64,000 nt of DNA from CADCWN01 sp046328475 (GTDB lineage: Bacteria; Chloroflexota; Chloroflexia; Thermomicrobiales; CADCWN01): contig JAXLWN010000005.1 of assembly GCA_046328475.1 (NCBI GenBank), forward strand, positions 117,608 to 181,607. Direction: 5' to 3'. The notes under the pieces are model-generated. The model had not been told where the DNA came from. It did not search any database and was given only the letters and a program-made list of their open reading frames with translations. Positions 16,637 to 24,903 of this stretch are shown piece after piece. A program made the translations under genes and the position numbers. Numbering within the stretch: position 1 is the stretch's first letter; each line of letters starts with the position of its first letter.

Positions 16637-19354
16637 ATGATTCGCCGTGAATTGTCGGCGACGGATGGATGGGGATGGAACGGCAGGTTGGTTCGGGCGT
16701 GGGCGGGGTCGGGGCGTCCGGTGGACGTGATCCAGCCGCTGCGCGCGGAATCGCGGTTCGCGCCACGGCCAGCGTTGCCCCCGCGCCAGACTGGCTTCGT
16801 CGGCCGTGCAATGGAGCTGGCGGAACTGGCCGAACTCCTCGCGGCTCCCGGCTGTCGCCTGGTCACCATCATCGGCCCGGGCGGGATCGGTAAGACGCGC
16901 CTCGCGCTCGAAGTAGCCGAGGCCGCGCGCCCGCTCTTTGCCGATGGCGTCGCCTATGCCCTCCTGCAAGCGCTCGCGGCAGGCGAGTCGATCGCGCCCG
17001 CGCTCGCGGCGGCGATCGGCTGTCCCCTGACCGGCAAGGAGGAAGCGCGCGACCACGTTACGCGCTTCCTCGCCCCGCTGCACCTCCTGCTCGTCCTCGA
17101 TAACTTCGAGCACCTGCTCGATGAAGCGACCTGGCTGGCGGATCTGCTCGCTGCGGCACCCGGCCTCTGCCTGATCGCCACCTCCCGCGAAGTGCTCAAC
17201 CTCCGCGAGGAGTGGCGCTACCCGCTGGCCGGGCTGGCGGTGCCGACCGAGGAGGCTGACGCGACCGGGGTGGGCGATGCCGAGGAAGCAAGCGACGCGC
17301 TGCACCTCTTCGACGAGTGCGCCCGGCGCGTGCGCCCCGACTTCGCGCTCACTGGCGAGCACGCCGAGGTCGCCCGCATCTGCCGTCTCACCGAAGGCTT
17401 GCCGCTGGCGATCGAGCTGGCGGCGGCGTGGGTGCGGACGCTGCCGTGCGCGGCCATCGCCGACGAGATCGAGCGCAACATCGCCTTCCTGGCGACCGAC
17501 CTGCGCAACGTCCCCGCGCGGCACCGCAGCATGCGCGCGGTCTTCGACCACTCCTGGGCGCTGCTCAGCGACTACGAGCGGCACATCTTCCGCCGCCTGG
17601 TCGTCTTTCGCGGCGGCTTCAGCCGCGAGGCCGCCGAGCGAGTCGCCGGGGCAACGCTGCCGCTGCTGTCGTCGCTGGTCGACAAGTCCCTGGTGCGCTA
17701 CGACACCGAAGGCCGCTTCCATCTCCACGAACTGCTGCGCCAGTACGCGGAGGAGCACCTGCACGCCGCGCCGGGGGAAGCGGTGCGGGCCTACGCCGCA
17801 CACCGCGACTACTATCTCGGGCTCCTGGCCGACCGCACACCGGCGATGGTGGGCGGCGACCAGCGCGCGGCCATCGCGGCGATCGCCGCCGAACTCGACA
17901 ACGTCAGGGCGGCCTGGCGCGCGGCGGTCGATTCCGGCGATGCCGCTGTCCTGGGTCGGGGTGCCCACGCGCTGGCCCTCTTCTACGACTTCCGGGCGCG
18001 CTACCGCGAGGGGCTGGCGCTGCTGGAGTCGGGGGTGCGCTCCCTGCGCGTCGCCGCCGCGTCGCCCGAGATCGATGGTGCCCTGGCGGCGCTGCTGGTC
18101 GATGTGGCGCGGATGCACCACCGGCTTGGACAGCTCCAGGCGATGCGCGCGGCGTTGGCGGAGGCCGAAGCGCGCTATGCGCGGCTCGATTATCCACTCC
18201 CACCGGGGCAGATGACCGACCCGCTCGTCTGGCAGGGGATCCTGGCCCTGATCGACGGCAAATACGCCGAGGCCGAAGCGCTCGGTGCCGAAGCGGTCCG
18301 GCGCAACACGGCGGAGGATCGGCCGGGCAATCTGCCGCTCGCCTGGTGGGTCCGCGCCGGGGCGGCGCTCTGGCAAGAAGACCTCGAAACGGCGGGCGAG
18401 TATGCCCGGCGCGGTGTCGAGGCGTCCCTCGCCGTCGGGGATCGCTGGCACCTGGCCTACGGGCGCAACCAGCAGGGGCACGTCGCCGCCGCGCGCGGCG
18501 CGTTCGCCGAAGCCCGCCGCCACTACGAGGCGGGCCTCGCCATCCGCGAGGAGTTCGACGACCCCGAAGGAGTCGGGACGGGGCTGGGCCACCTGGCGAA
18601 TGTCGCCGCCCGGCAGGACGACTGGGCGGAGGCGGAGCAGCTCTACCGGCGCAGCCTCGCCATCGCGCGCGAGATCGGCGACCGGGCGGCGCAGGCCAAC
18701 GCGCTCAACGGCCTGGGCCGGGCAGCCTGCGCCGCCGGAGACTTCGCCGCCGCCGGTCGCTACCTCGCGGAAGGTCTGGAACTCGTGGTCCAGGCGCGTT
18801 TCGTGCGTTTCCTCATCTCGTTCCTCGTGAGTACCGGCGAATGGCTGCTGCGAACGGGGCGGGTTGCGGCAGCCATCGAGCCGCTGACGCTGGCGCGCGA
18901 CCACCCGGCCAGCAATCTCGAAAACCGGTCCGCCGCCCAGCAACTGCTCGATGAGTCAATTCGTCTCGCCCGAGATTCCCCGGTTGAGATTCCTCCCGCC
19001 CCATCGGGGGGCGATCCCATCCTGCTCGCGCAGCGCCTCCTGATCATCCTGTCGGAGCCCTCGATACCGGCGATGCCGGACTCGGCTCCGACGCAGGATG
19101 CGGCCCCCACCGCCGCGCCACCGCCTGCACCAGGTTTCGCCGCGCCGCCCGATCTGGTCGAACCACTATCGGAGCGCGAGGTGGCCGTGCTGCGGCTGAT
19201 CGCCGCCGGGCGCTCCAATCGCGAGATCGCCGACGAACTCTTCCTCGCCCTGAACACCGTCCGCTCCTACAGCCACCAACTCTACGGCAAGCTGGGGGTG
19301 GGCAGCCGCACCCAGGCGATTGCCCGCGCACGCGAATTGCATCTTCTCGACTGA
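16637..19354 (+). CDS. ATPase-LuxR transcriptional regulator (NB-ARC/TPR type)
   Basis: 905 residues. Order: a short N-terminal linker; an NTPase domain with Walker A GPGGIGKTR near residue 80 and Walker B LLLVLDNFEHLLD; a winged-helix/arm region; a long TPR-like array in the middle (repeated 'A.ARGAFAEARRHYEAGLAIR' and 'AEQLYRRSLAIAREIGD' blocks); and a C-terminal LuxR/GerE helix-turn-helix 'LSEREVAVLRLIAAGRSNRE'. The layout is that of large signal-gated activators (MalT/AfsR-like STAND proteins). The ATG at 16637 is provisional; GTG 16721 or 16727 would remove about 30 unconserved residues. It stands right after the catabolic operon and is the best candidate for its activator; the ligand is unknown. 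Confidence 0.87.
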   Translation: MIRRELSATDGWGWNGRLVRAWAGSGRPVDVIQPLRAESRFAPRPALPPRQTGFVGRAMELAELAELLAAPGCRLVTIIGPGGIGKTRLALEVAEAARPLFADGVAYALLQALAAGESIAPALAAAIGCPLTGKEEARDHVTRFLAPLHLLLVLDNFEHLLDEATWLADLLAAAPGLCLIATSREVLNLREEWRYPLAGLAVPTEEADATGVGDAEEASDALHLFDECARRVRPDFALTGEHAEVARICRLTEGLPLAIELAAAWVRTLPCAAIADEIERNIAFLATDLRNVPARHRSMRAVFDHSWALLSDYERHIFRRLVVFRGGFSREAAERVAGATLPLLSSLVDKSLVRYDTEGRFHLHELLRQYAEEHLHAAPGEAVRAYAAHRDYYLGLLADRTPAMVGGDQRAAIAAIAAELDNVRAAWRAAVDSGDAAVLGRGAHALALFYDFRARYREGLALLESGVRSLRVAAASPEIDGALAALLVDVARMHHRLGQLQAMRAALAEAEARYARLDYPLPPGQMTDPLVWQGILALIDGKYAEAEALGAEAVRRNTAEDRPGNLPLAWWVRAGAALWQEDLETAGEYARRGVEASLAVGDRWHLAYGRNQQGHVAAARGAFAEARRHYEAGLAIREEFDDPEGVGTGLGHLANVAARQDDWAEAEQLYRRSLAIAREIGDRAAQANALNGLGRAACAAGDFAAAGRYLAEGLELVVQARFVRFLISFLVSTGEWLLRTGRVAAAIEPLTLARDHPASNLENRSAAQQLLDESIRLARDSPVEIPPAPSGGDPILLAQRLLIILSEPSIPAMPDSAPTQDAAPTAAPPPAPGFAAPPDLVEPLSEREVAVLRLIAAGRSNREIADELFLALNTVRSYSHQLYGKLGVGSRTQAIARARELHLLD

Positions 19355-20312
19355 GCAGGGGCTTATCTCCGTTCCTCCTCCGACGCAAGCTGTCCGCGAT
19401 CCTTCCCGAATCGATAATCACCCCTCTCCCCGCTCCCTCCCCAATACCTGCATCCGTTGGTAACGCGAAACCAACATCCGTGCATGTTGCTGCGGATCGC
19501 CGCGCCCTAGACTGGGTGCATCAGCGATGGTCCCGGACCGTCGCCGGAAGCAACGAGTGAGGGTGAGACGATGTTGGCAGCGACGAACGAAAGGGCGGGC
19601 TGGCGGGATAGCGCCCCGGAGCGGTGCCCCTGCCTTCGCGGGCCGCCGCCCGCTGCTGCGGCTTGAAATGCTGGGAGTGCCCTCCTCGCGAAGATTGCGG
19701 TGGTGGGAAGGGCTGAACCAAACTGAATCCAGGCATCAACAGCGAAATTCACGTCCGCAGGACCTGGTTCCCGATTGCCTAGACAAATAGCGGCTCCGTA
19801 ATCGTGCGCTAGCAAGAATGGATTTGTAGCGGAACCGGCAACGTGCCGCAGTTCCACGGCCCTCATAGAAACGGAAAAGAGAAAGGTAGCTCGAATTGAC
19901 GACCACGACTCAGCGCCAGACGGCGCAAACGACCCTGCCCGCGCAAGTTGTGACCCCTCGGAACGGTTCGCGGCGCTCTGCCCGCGTGATTGCAGCCCCA
20001 CTGCTATTCCTGGCGCTGCTCTCCGGCGGTTTCATCGGCCATGCGCGGAGCGCGGCAGCGGACGAGCCCGATGCGGGCGGCACGCTCCCCGCGTATGAGC
20101 GGCCCACGAATATCTCTACCAGCCCGGACTTCCGCTGGAACTTTCCAGCGCTATCCAGTGCGCTGATCCACGGAGTTCGGCACCCCTTTCCACCGACGGA
20201 TCGCTCTCCCTGTCATGAGACGAATCCTGGACGATTGAACAGCGCCGTCAGCCGCGCACCGGCTGCGAGGTCGGTGCGCGGCTGCGGCAACGGCCGAGAT
20301 GGAGGAACGAAC
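19355..20312 (+). other. Long leader region upstream of the haloperoxidase; no convincing gene
   Basis: Almost 1 kb with no recognisable gene. A dyad GTTGGT-N8-ACCAAC occurs near 19456-19475. From TTG 19896, after AAAGG, an open frame continues in phase with the downstream gene and encodes a signal-peptide-like stretch ('LLFLALLSGGFIGHARSAAA', around 19990-20060). It has no family similarity, and the Tat signal of the next protein would then be internal, so I do not treat the two as one gene. It could be a decayed or unrelated small secreted ORF. Confidence 0.35.
20249..20284 (+). promoter_or_regulatory. Perfect 13-bp stem-loop in the haloperoxidase leader
   Basis: CAGCCGCGCACCG pairs perfectly with CGGTGCGCGGCTG over a 10-nt loop, ending 28 nt before the GTG start and 15 nt before the GGAGG ribosome binding site. 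It may terminate or attenuate transcription from upstream, or shield the leader. It supports treating the sequence before it as a separate unit. Confidence 0.5.
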
Positions 20313-21791
20313 GTGGTAACGAACGAGGCGAGCGTGTTGGAAACGAACAAGACCGGTGAACAGTCCGGGTGGAGCCGTCGTCGCGTCCTGCGACTCGGCG
20401 GGGCGGCGGCGCTCGGCGTGGCGGCGGCGGCAACCCCGCTGCTGCTCTCCGCAGCACCGGCCGCATCCCAGGCAACCTCCGCGCCGCCGGTTGAGCCGAC
20501 TGCGGGCCAGTGGAAGACCTGGGTGCTCACTTCGGGGAGCCAGTTGCGGCTGCCCGCCCCGCCCGACGCGGCCACAACGCGCGCCGAACTGGCCGAGTTG
20601 CAGGCACTGGCAGCGCAACGCGACAACGCCGCGCTCGACCTGGTCAACTTCTGGGATAGCGGCTCGCCGGGCTATCGCTGGGACGATCTGGCGCTCTCCC
20701 ACACGCTCGCCAAGGGGATCGGCGGCGGGAAAGCCTGGCGGATCATGGCCCTGCTCAACGTGGCGATCTACGACGCGACGATCGCCGCCTGGGACAACAA
20801 GTACCACTACAATCGCAAGCGCCCCAGCGAGGCCAACCCGCAACTGACGACCGCGCTGCCCGTGCCCAATAGCCCCTCCTACCCCTGCGAGCACTCCGCA
20901 GCGGCGGGCGCGGCGGCGACGGTGCTCAGCTATCTCTACCCGGCCGACGCGGCGATCTTCGAGCAGGGGGCGACGGAAGTCGGCCGCAGTCGCCAGGTGG
21001 CGGGCCTGGCCTACCCGAGCGACGTTTCCGCCGGGTTTGCGATCGGGCGGGCCGTGGGCGAGATGGTTGTCGCTCGCGCCAGGGCCGACGGCTCGGACAA
21101 GGCCTGGGGCGGCTCCGTGCCGACCGGGCCGAACACCTGGAAACCCGCCCCGAACACCACCCCGGGCGACGTGACCACCGGCACCTGGCAGCCCTGGGTG
21201 CTCGCGGCGAACGACCAGGTCCGCCTGCCCGCCCCAGCGGCGGTCGGCTCGCCGCAGCGGGCGCAGGAGTCGGCCGAGGTCAAGAACTTCGTCCGCACCA
21301 ATGCGACGAACGTCACCGCCGGTTACTGGGAATACTACGGTGGGCTGCGCGTCCACATCTACTGGCACACGCACCTGAGCCGGAAGATCGCGGAGTACCG
21401 GCTCGATGCGAACCCGCCCCGCGCCGCCCGAGCCTACGCATTGCTGAGCGTGGCCCACTACGACGCGGCTATCGCCTGCTTCGACACCAAGTACGCGCAC
21501 TGGACCCCACGGCCAGTCCAACTCGATCCCACCCTCACCACCGCCTTCGCCACGCCCAACCACCCGAGCTTCCCGAGCGCGCACGCCACGCTCTCGTCGG
21601 CGAACGCGGAGATGCTGGCCTACATCTTCCCGCGCGAGGCGGGCATCTTCACCGGCTACGCCCAGGAGTCGGCCAACTCGCGATTGTGGGCGGGCATCCA
21701 CTTCCGCAGCGACAACGAGGGCGGGCTAACCCAGGGCCGCAAGGTCGCGGAGCTGGTGATTGCGCGGGCAAAGGAGGACGGCGCGAACTAG
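20313..21791 (+). CDS. Tat-exported vanadium haloperoxidase/PAP2-superfamily protein with two repeats
   Basis: 492 residues from GTG 20313 (GGAGG 8 nt upstream). The N-terminus has a twin-arginine signal, SRRRVLRLGG then a hydrophobic alanine-rich stretch, so a folded protein is exported. The mature part is two similar halves, each opening with W-x2-WVL...RLPAP. The second half carries the full acid-phosphatase/haloperoxidase signature: K-x6-RP (KYAHWTPRP), PSFPSAH and SR-x5-H-x3-D (SRLWAGIHFRSD). The first half keeps KYHYNRKRP and PSYPCEH but has Ala in place of the His in the third motif (SRQVAGLAYPSD). Activity (halide oxidation or phosphatase) therefore likely resides in the second half. 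A 17-bp terminator stem follows. Confidence 0.85.
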   Translation: MVTNEASVLETNKTGEQSGWSRRRVLRLGGAAALGVAAAATPLLLSAAPAASQATSAPPVEPTAGQWKTWVLTSGSQLRLPAPPDAATTRAELAELQALAAQRDNAALDLVNFWDSGSPGYRWDDLALSHTLAKGIGGGKAWRIMALLNVAIYDATIAAWDNKYHYNRKRPSEANPQLTTALPVPNSPSYPCEHSAAAGAAATVLSYLYPADAAIFEQGATEVGRSRQVAGLAYPSDVSAGFAIGRAVGEMVVARARADGSDKAWGGSVPTGPNTWKPAPNTTPGDVTTGTWQPWVLAANDQVRLPAPAAVGSPQRAQESAEVKNFVRTNATNVTAGYWEYYGGLRVHIYWHTHLSRKIAEYRLDANPPRAARAYALLSVAHYDAAIACFDTKYAHWTPRPVQLDPTLTTAFATPNHPSFPSAHATLSSANAEMLAYIFPREAGIFTGYAQESANSRLWAGIHFRSDNEGGLTQGRKVAELVIARAKEDGAN

Positions 21792-21815
21792 CAAGAGCAT
21801 TTCACTCGCTACTGT

Positions 21816-21855
21816 CCGTGGTGCGCGAGAGCAACATCGCTCTCGCGCACCACGG
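21816..21855 (+). terminator. 17-bp perfect stem-loop terminator
   Basis: CCGTGGTGCGCGAGAGC pairs perfectly with GCTCTCGCGCACCACGG over a 6-nt loop, 24 nt after the haloperoxidase stop. No U-tract. Confidence 0.7.
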
Positions 21856-21982
21856 AGACCCGCAGGAGGGTTTGGCCGACGAAAGCCGGACTGCGCAGAC
21901 GCAGCAGCATTGTCGATGGTCAATCTTCGATCGGATTGAATCTCCTGAAGCAGTGTGGGCAGTTTGCCCGGAGGAAAGCGCA

Positions 21983-22189
21983 ATGTCGAACTATTTTCTC
22001 GCGAATGAGCGCCAGCGGGAATTGCGGCAAGAGGCCGCCCATGATCGCCTGGTGGCAGGACTCTCGCCCCAGCCCCGGAACAGCGTGCTGGCCCCGGTGC
22101 AGCGCGCCTTGACGCGCGGTCGCGCCCTGGTGGCAGACCTCGGCACGATCAGGCCGATCCGCCGGCGCGTGCGTGCCTGGATCGGCTAA
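21983..22189 (+). CDS. Small basic protein, function unknown
   Basis: 68 residues, start ATG 21983 with GAGGAAAG 6 nt upstream. The sequence is polar with arginine-rich segments (RELRQEAAHDRL, TIRPIRRRVRAWIG), without signal peptide or membrane helix. Not recognised. It is followed by a 16-bp terminator stem and preceded by another, so it forms its own transcription unit, which together with the good ribosome binding site supports a real gene. Confidence 0.55.
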   Translation: MSNYFLANERQRELRQEAAHDRLVAGLSPQPRNSVLAPVQRALTRGRALVADLGTIRPIRRRVRAWIG

Positions 22190-22242
22190 ACCTGAACCAC
22201 GCCGCCCTTGGCCGAAATGAGTACTGCTACGCAAGTGCCCGA

Positions 22243-22282
22243 CGAGCAGCGCCCCTGGTGCAGAGACCAGGGGCGCTGCTCG
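22243..22282 (+). terminator. 16-bp perfect stem-loop terminator
   Basis: CGAGCAGCGCCCCTGG pairs with CCAGGGGCGCTGCTCG over an 8-nt loop, 53 nt after the small gene. Confidence 0.65.
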
Positions 22283-22386
22283 CTGCCAGCGTGCTCATCC
22301 GGGCCGCCGATGTACGCCGGGCGTCCCAACTGCTACTATGTCGCCGCCAAAAGAGGGTTGGCCGGGACGTGAAAGGACAAGGCTCG

Positions 22387-23576
22387 ATGGTCGATTACGC
22401 AGCGCTGCGCGAGTTTGCCGAGGAGATCGGCCCCGGGGTGGTCGCCGATCGCCGCTACCTGCACCAGCACCCGGAGCTGGGCTTTCAGGAAGAATACCGC
22501 CCGCTTCGTCGCGGAGCGGCTGGACGTTCAATCTCGACGAAGTGCGAACCGGCGTCGCGAAGACCGGGGTCGTCGGCGTGCTGCACGGCGGCAAGGGGCC
22601 GGGCAAGTGCGTGCTGCTCCGGGCCGACATGGACGCCCTGCCGATCACCGAACTGAACGACGTGCCCTATAAGAGCGAGAACAACGGCGTGATGCACGCC
22701 TGCGGCCACGACGCCCACACCGCGATGCTGCTCGGCGCGGCGCGCGTGCTGTCGGACCTGCGTGGCGAGTTCGCCGGGACCATCAAGTTCGTCTTCCAGC
22801 CCTCCGAGGAAGCGAACGGCGGCGGCGCGAAGCCGATGATCGCCGAAGGGGTGATGGAGAATCCGCACGTCGATGCCGCGTTCGGGATCCACGTCGGTTC
22901 CAACATCCCGGTCGGGCAGGTCGCGGTGCGGCCGGGGCCGGTGAACGCGTCGGCCGACGGGGCGTTCGTGACGATCCGGGGCCTGGGCGGGCACGCCGCG
23001 CGCCCGCACATCGCCATCGACCCGATTGTGGTCGGGGCGCACTGCATCGTGGCGCTCCAGACTCTGGTCAGCCGCGAGGTCGATCCGTTCGAACCCGCCG
23101 TGATCACGGTTGGCACGCTGCACGCCGGGACGGTCAGCAACGTCATCCCCGAGGAGGCGTGGTTCAGGGCGACGATCCGCACGACCAGCGAGCAGACGCG
23201 CCAGTTGCTGGCGAAGCGCATCCCGGAGGTCTGCCACGGGGTGGCGGCGACGTTCCGGGCGACGGCCGAGGTGGAGTACACCTTCGGCTATCCGCCGCTG
23301 GTCAACAATGACGCGATGGCGGGACTCGTCCGCGAGGTGGCGCTCGATCTCGTCGGGGCGGAGCGCGTGGTGGAGGCCCCGCCGGGGATGGGGGCGGAGG
23401 ACATGTCCTACTTCATCAACGCCGCGCCGGGCGCGTTCTACCGCCTCGGCGTGCGCAACGAAGCGACGGGCATGACCTACGGCCACCACCACCCCCGCTT
23501 CAACGTGGATGAAGACGCGCTGGCGACCGGCGTCGCGATGCACGCGGCCGTGGCCCTGCGCTATCTCGGGCAGTAA
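22387..23576 (+). pseudogene. M20D-family amidohydrolase (hippurate/IAA-amino acid hydrolase type), two frameshifts near the N-terminus
   Basis: From ATG 22387 the frame reads MVDYAALREFAEE and 'YLHQHPELGFQEE'. The next piece 'NTARFVAERL' is in a second frame and the remainder, from 'WTFNLDEVRTGVAKTG' on, in a third. The shifts lie near 22495 and 22530. The rest is intact: 'LLRADMDALPI', CGHDAHT, QPSEEANGGG, 'GLGGHAARPH', 'GMGAEDMSYFI'. These are the metal-binding and lid motifs of M20D enzymes, which cleave N-acyl amino acids. Total size fits the family (about 397 residues). Since only two small indels break an otherwise conserved gene, sequencing error is as likely as decay. Confidence 0.82.
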
Positions 23577-23605
23577 GCGCAGATTACCGCGCCACCTAGA
23601 GGCAG

Positions 23606-23640
23606 CGCCCCGCCACTCGCTGGCGGGGGCGCTGCTCGTC
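23606..23640 (+). terminator. GC-rich stem-loop after the amidohydrolase
   Basis: CAGCGCCCC-GCCA pairs with TGGCGGGGGCGCTG over a 5-nt loop; one C is missing from the left run, giving a single bulge. No U-tract. Confidence 0.5.
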
Positions 23641-23717
23641 ACGCGCGGCAGCAATAGCGGCGTGACAAGTTCACTATTCACCTGCCGGAACGGCTTGCCT
23701 GACTGGCGGGGGTCAAA

Positions 23718-23735
23718 TTGAATGTTGAATGTTGA
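23718..23735. repeat. Heptad tandem repeat TTGAATG
   Basis: Two perfect copies of TTGAATG followed by TTGA in an AT-richer intergenic stretch. It is one of several period-7 arrays in the window. Confidence 0.5.
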
Positions 23736-23801
23736 CATTGATGTGCCGCACGCCGTCGCGCTGCCGCGTTCGCCCGCGTACTCCACGAGGAGCGACCAAC
23801 C

Positions 23802-24035
23802 ATGAGCGTCCAGGCAACCGGGTCGGACATCTTCACGCCGAGCAGTTTCCACCCGCTCTGCACGACCCTGGGGATCGCCCACGGCCTGCGCCCCGCTCTC
23901 TGGCGGATGCTCGTGCAAAATGGCTACATGACCGATGCGGGCAATGGCGCGGTCTGCATCACCGAGCAGGGCCAGCAGTTGGTGGCCTCGCCCCGGGCGC
24001 AATCGCGCTCCGGCGGCAGCGGCGGCAAGTCGTAA
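23802..24035 (+). CDS. Small protein, function unknown
   Basis: 77 residues from ATG 23802, with GAGGAG 9 nt upstream. The central part 'HGLRPALWRMLVQNGYMTDA' followed by 'GAVCITEQGQQLVA' looks like a small winged-helix-type fold, but this is only a resemblance. No signal or membrane segment. It converges on the cupredoxin gene, with a 19-bp bidirectional terminator stem between them. Confidence 0.5.
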   Translation: MSVQATGSDIFTPSSFHPLCTTLGIAHGLRPALWRMLVQNGYMTDAGNGAVCITEQGQQLVASPRAQSRSGGSGGKS

Positions 24036-24157
24036 AGTCGCGCCTCCCCGCTCGGCGGAGCCCCTGTCGCGCGGAGAGGTCGCCCGCTCCTACAAATCGG
24101 TGAAACCTCGCCCCTGCACGGGAAAAGTGCCCGGCAGAGCGGGGCGAGGTCGACGAC

Positions 24158-24201
24158 GCGAGCGCGCCGCCCGTCCAATGCAGGACGGGCGGCGCGCTCG
24201 C
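24158..24201. terminator. 19-bp perfect stem-loop, bidirectional terminator
   Basis: GCGAGCGCGCCGCCCGTCC pairs perfectly with its complement over a 6-nt loop (AATGCA). It lies between two convergent genes, 30 nt after the cupredoxin stop and 122 nt after the small plus-strand gene. Confidence 0.7.
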
Positions 24202-24230
24202 GGTCAATGTCGTCGTGCGCTGTGACCTCT

Positions 24231-24825
24231 TTACTTCACTGTCAGCTTGGCGACCATGCCCGCCTCGCGGTGTCCCGCGAAGGTGCAGACGATCAGCGTA
24301 TTCACCCGGCTGCAAGCCCTTAATGGTGAAGCTCTGCGTCGTCTTCCCGGCGAATGGGACTCTGCGCCTGCACCCCGGTCCTTCGATCCGGAAGTTGTGG
24401 GTCAGCGGGCTGGGGTTCGAGACCACGAAGGTGACATCGCCCGCCGTGGCCTCGTAGCTCGCCCGGTCCCACTTCAGCGCGCCACTCGCGTCGGCGGAGA
24501 CGGCGACCTTCTGTGCCACCGCGTCCGAAGAGAAGCTGGTGATGATGCTGGGGGCGGCGGCGGCTTGCGCCGAAGTCACCTGGCCCGGCCCGCGCGCCCC
24601 GGCCGGGAGGGTGCGGACCATCGCGAAGCCGACCAGGGCGATGATGAGCGCGAGCGCGGCGGTGAGCGGGATCTGGCTGAGCAGGAACTGGTCCCAGGAG
24701 AGCCGCTTCACGCGGCGCTTCGGTGGTGCGGCGAGCGTCGGGGTGGGGAGGAATTCTGCCGGGAAGGTCTCCTCAGAATCCTCGGTCTCGCAGGACGGTG
24801 TTGGTATCTCGACTAGTGCGGTCAT
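24231..24825 (-). CDS. Membrane-anchored cupredoxin (plastocyanin-like), frameshifted near the C-terminus
   Basis: About 198 residues after correction. N-terminal cytoplasmic tail, one transmembrane helix in 'QIPLTAALALIIALVGFAM', an alanine-rich linker and a cupredoxin domain. Type-1 copper ligands are the His of THNF and the C-x4-H-x4-M set in VCTFAGHREAGM. The frame shifts after 'KGLQPGEY' (near 24300) and the true end is a stop at 24231. Another compensating pair of shifts seems to lie at about 24340-24385, where 'VQAQS' is readable in a second frame. The paralogue at 32441-32989 is intact and shows the expected sequence. Likely a one-copper electron carrier for the adjacent NirK, 78 nt upstream on the same strand. 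Confidence 0.85.
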
Positions 24826-24845
24826 GGCCGGTGCTCCTTCTCTCG

Positions 24846-24897
24846 CGATCCCTCGTTACCGGTGCTGGCGGGGGCGCTGCGCCCCCGCCATGTTCGC
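24846..24897 (-). terminator. GC stem-loop between nirK and cupredoxin gene
   Basis: GGCGGGGGCG-CTG-CGCCCCCGCC lies between the two minus-strand genes. Equivalent G/C-block hairpins occur between the genes of the mirrored plus-strand module (31057-31080 and 32398-32424). They may adjust expression ratio or protect the mRNA rather than terminate. Confidence 0.45.
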
Positions 24898-24903
24898 CCC
24901 GGC

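Noticed and set aside
16613..18943. Minus-strand open frame of about 780 codons
   Set aside because: Antisense to the STAND-LuxR regulator; composition is that of a shadow frame.
19571..19666. 31-codon open frame (MLAATNERAGWRDS...) with a GGGTGAG upstream
   Set aside because: No similarity, low-complexity end, and no neighbouring support.
19896..20312. N-terminal extension of the haloperoxidase with its own signal-like helix
   Set aside because: It would bury the Tat signal, and a perfect 13-bp stem-loop plus a good ribosome binding site separate it from GTG 20313. It is kept only as an uncertain region.
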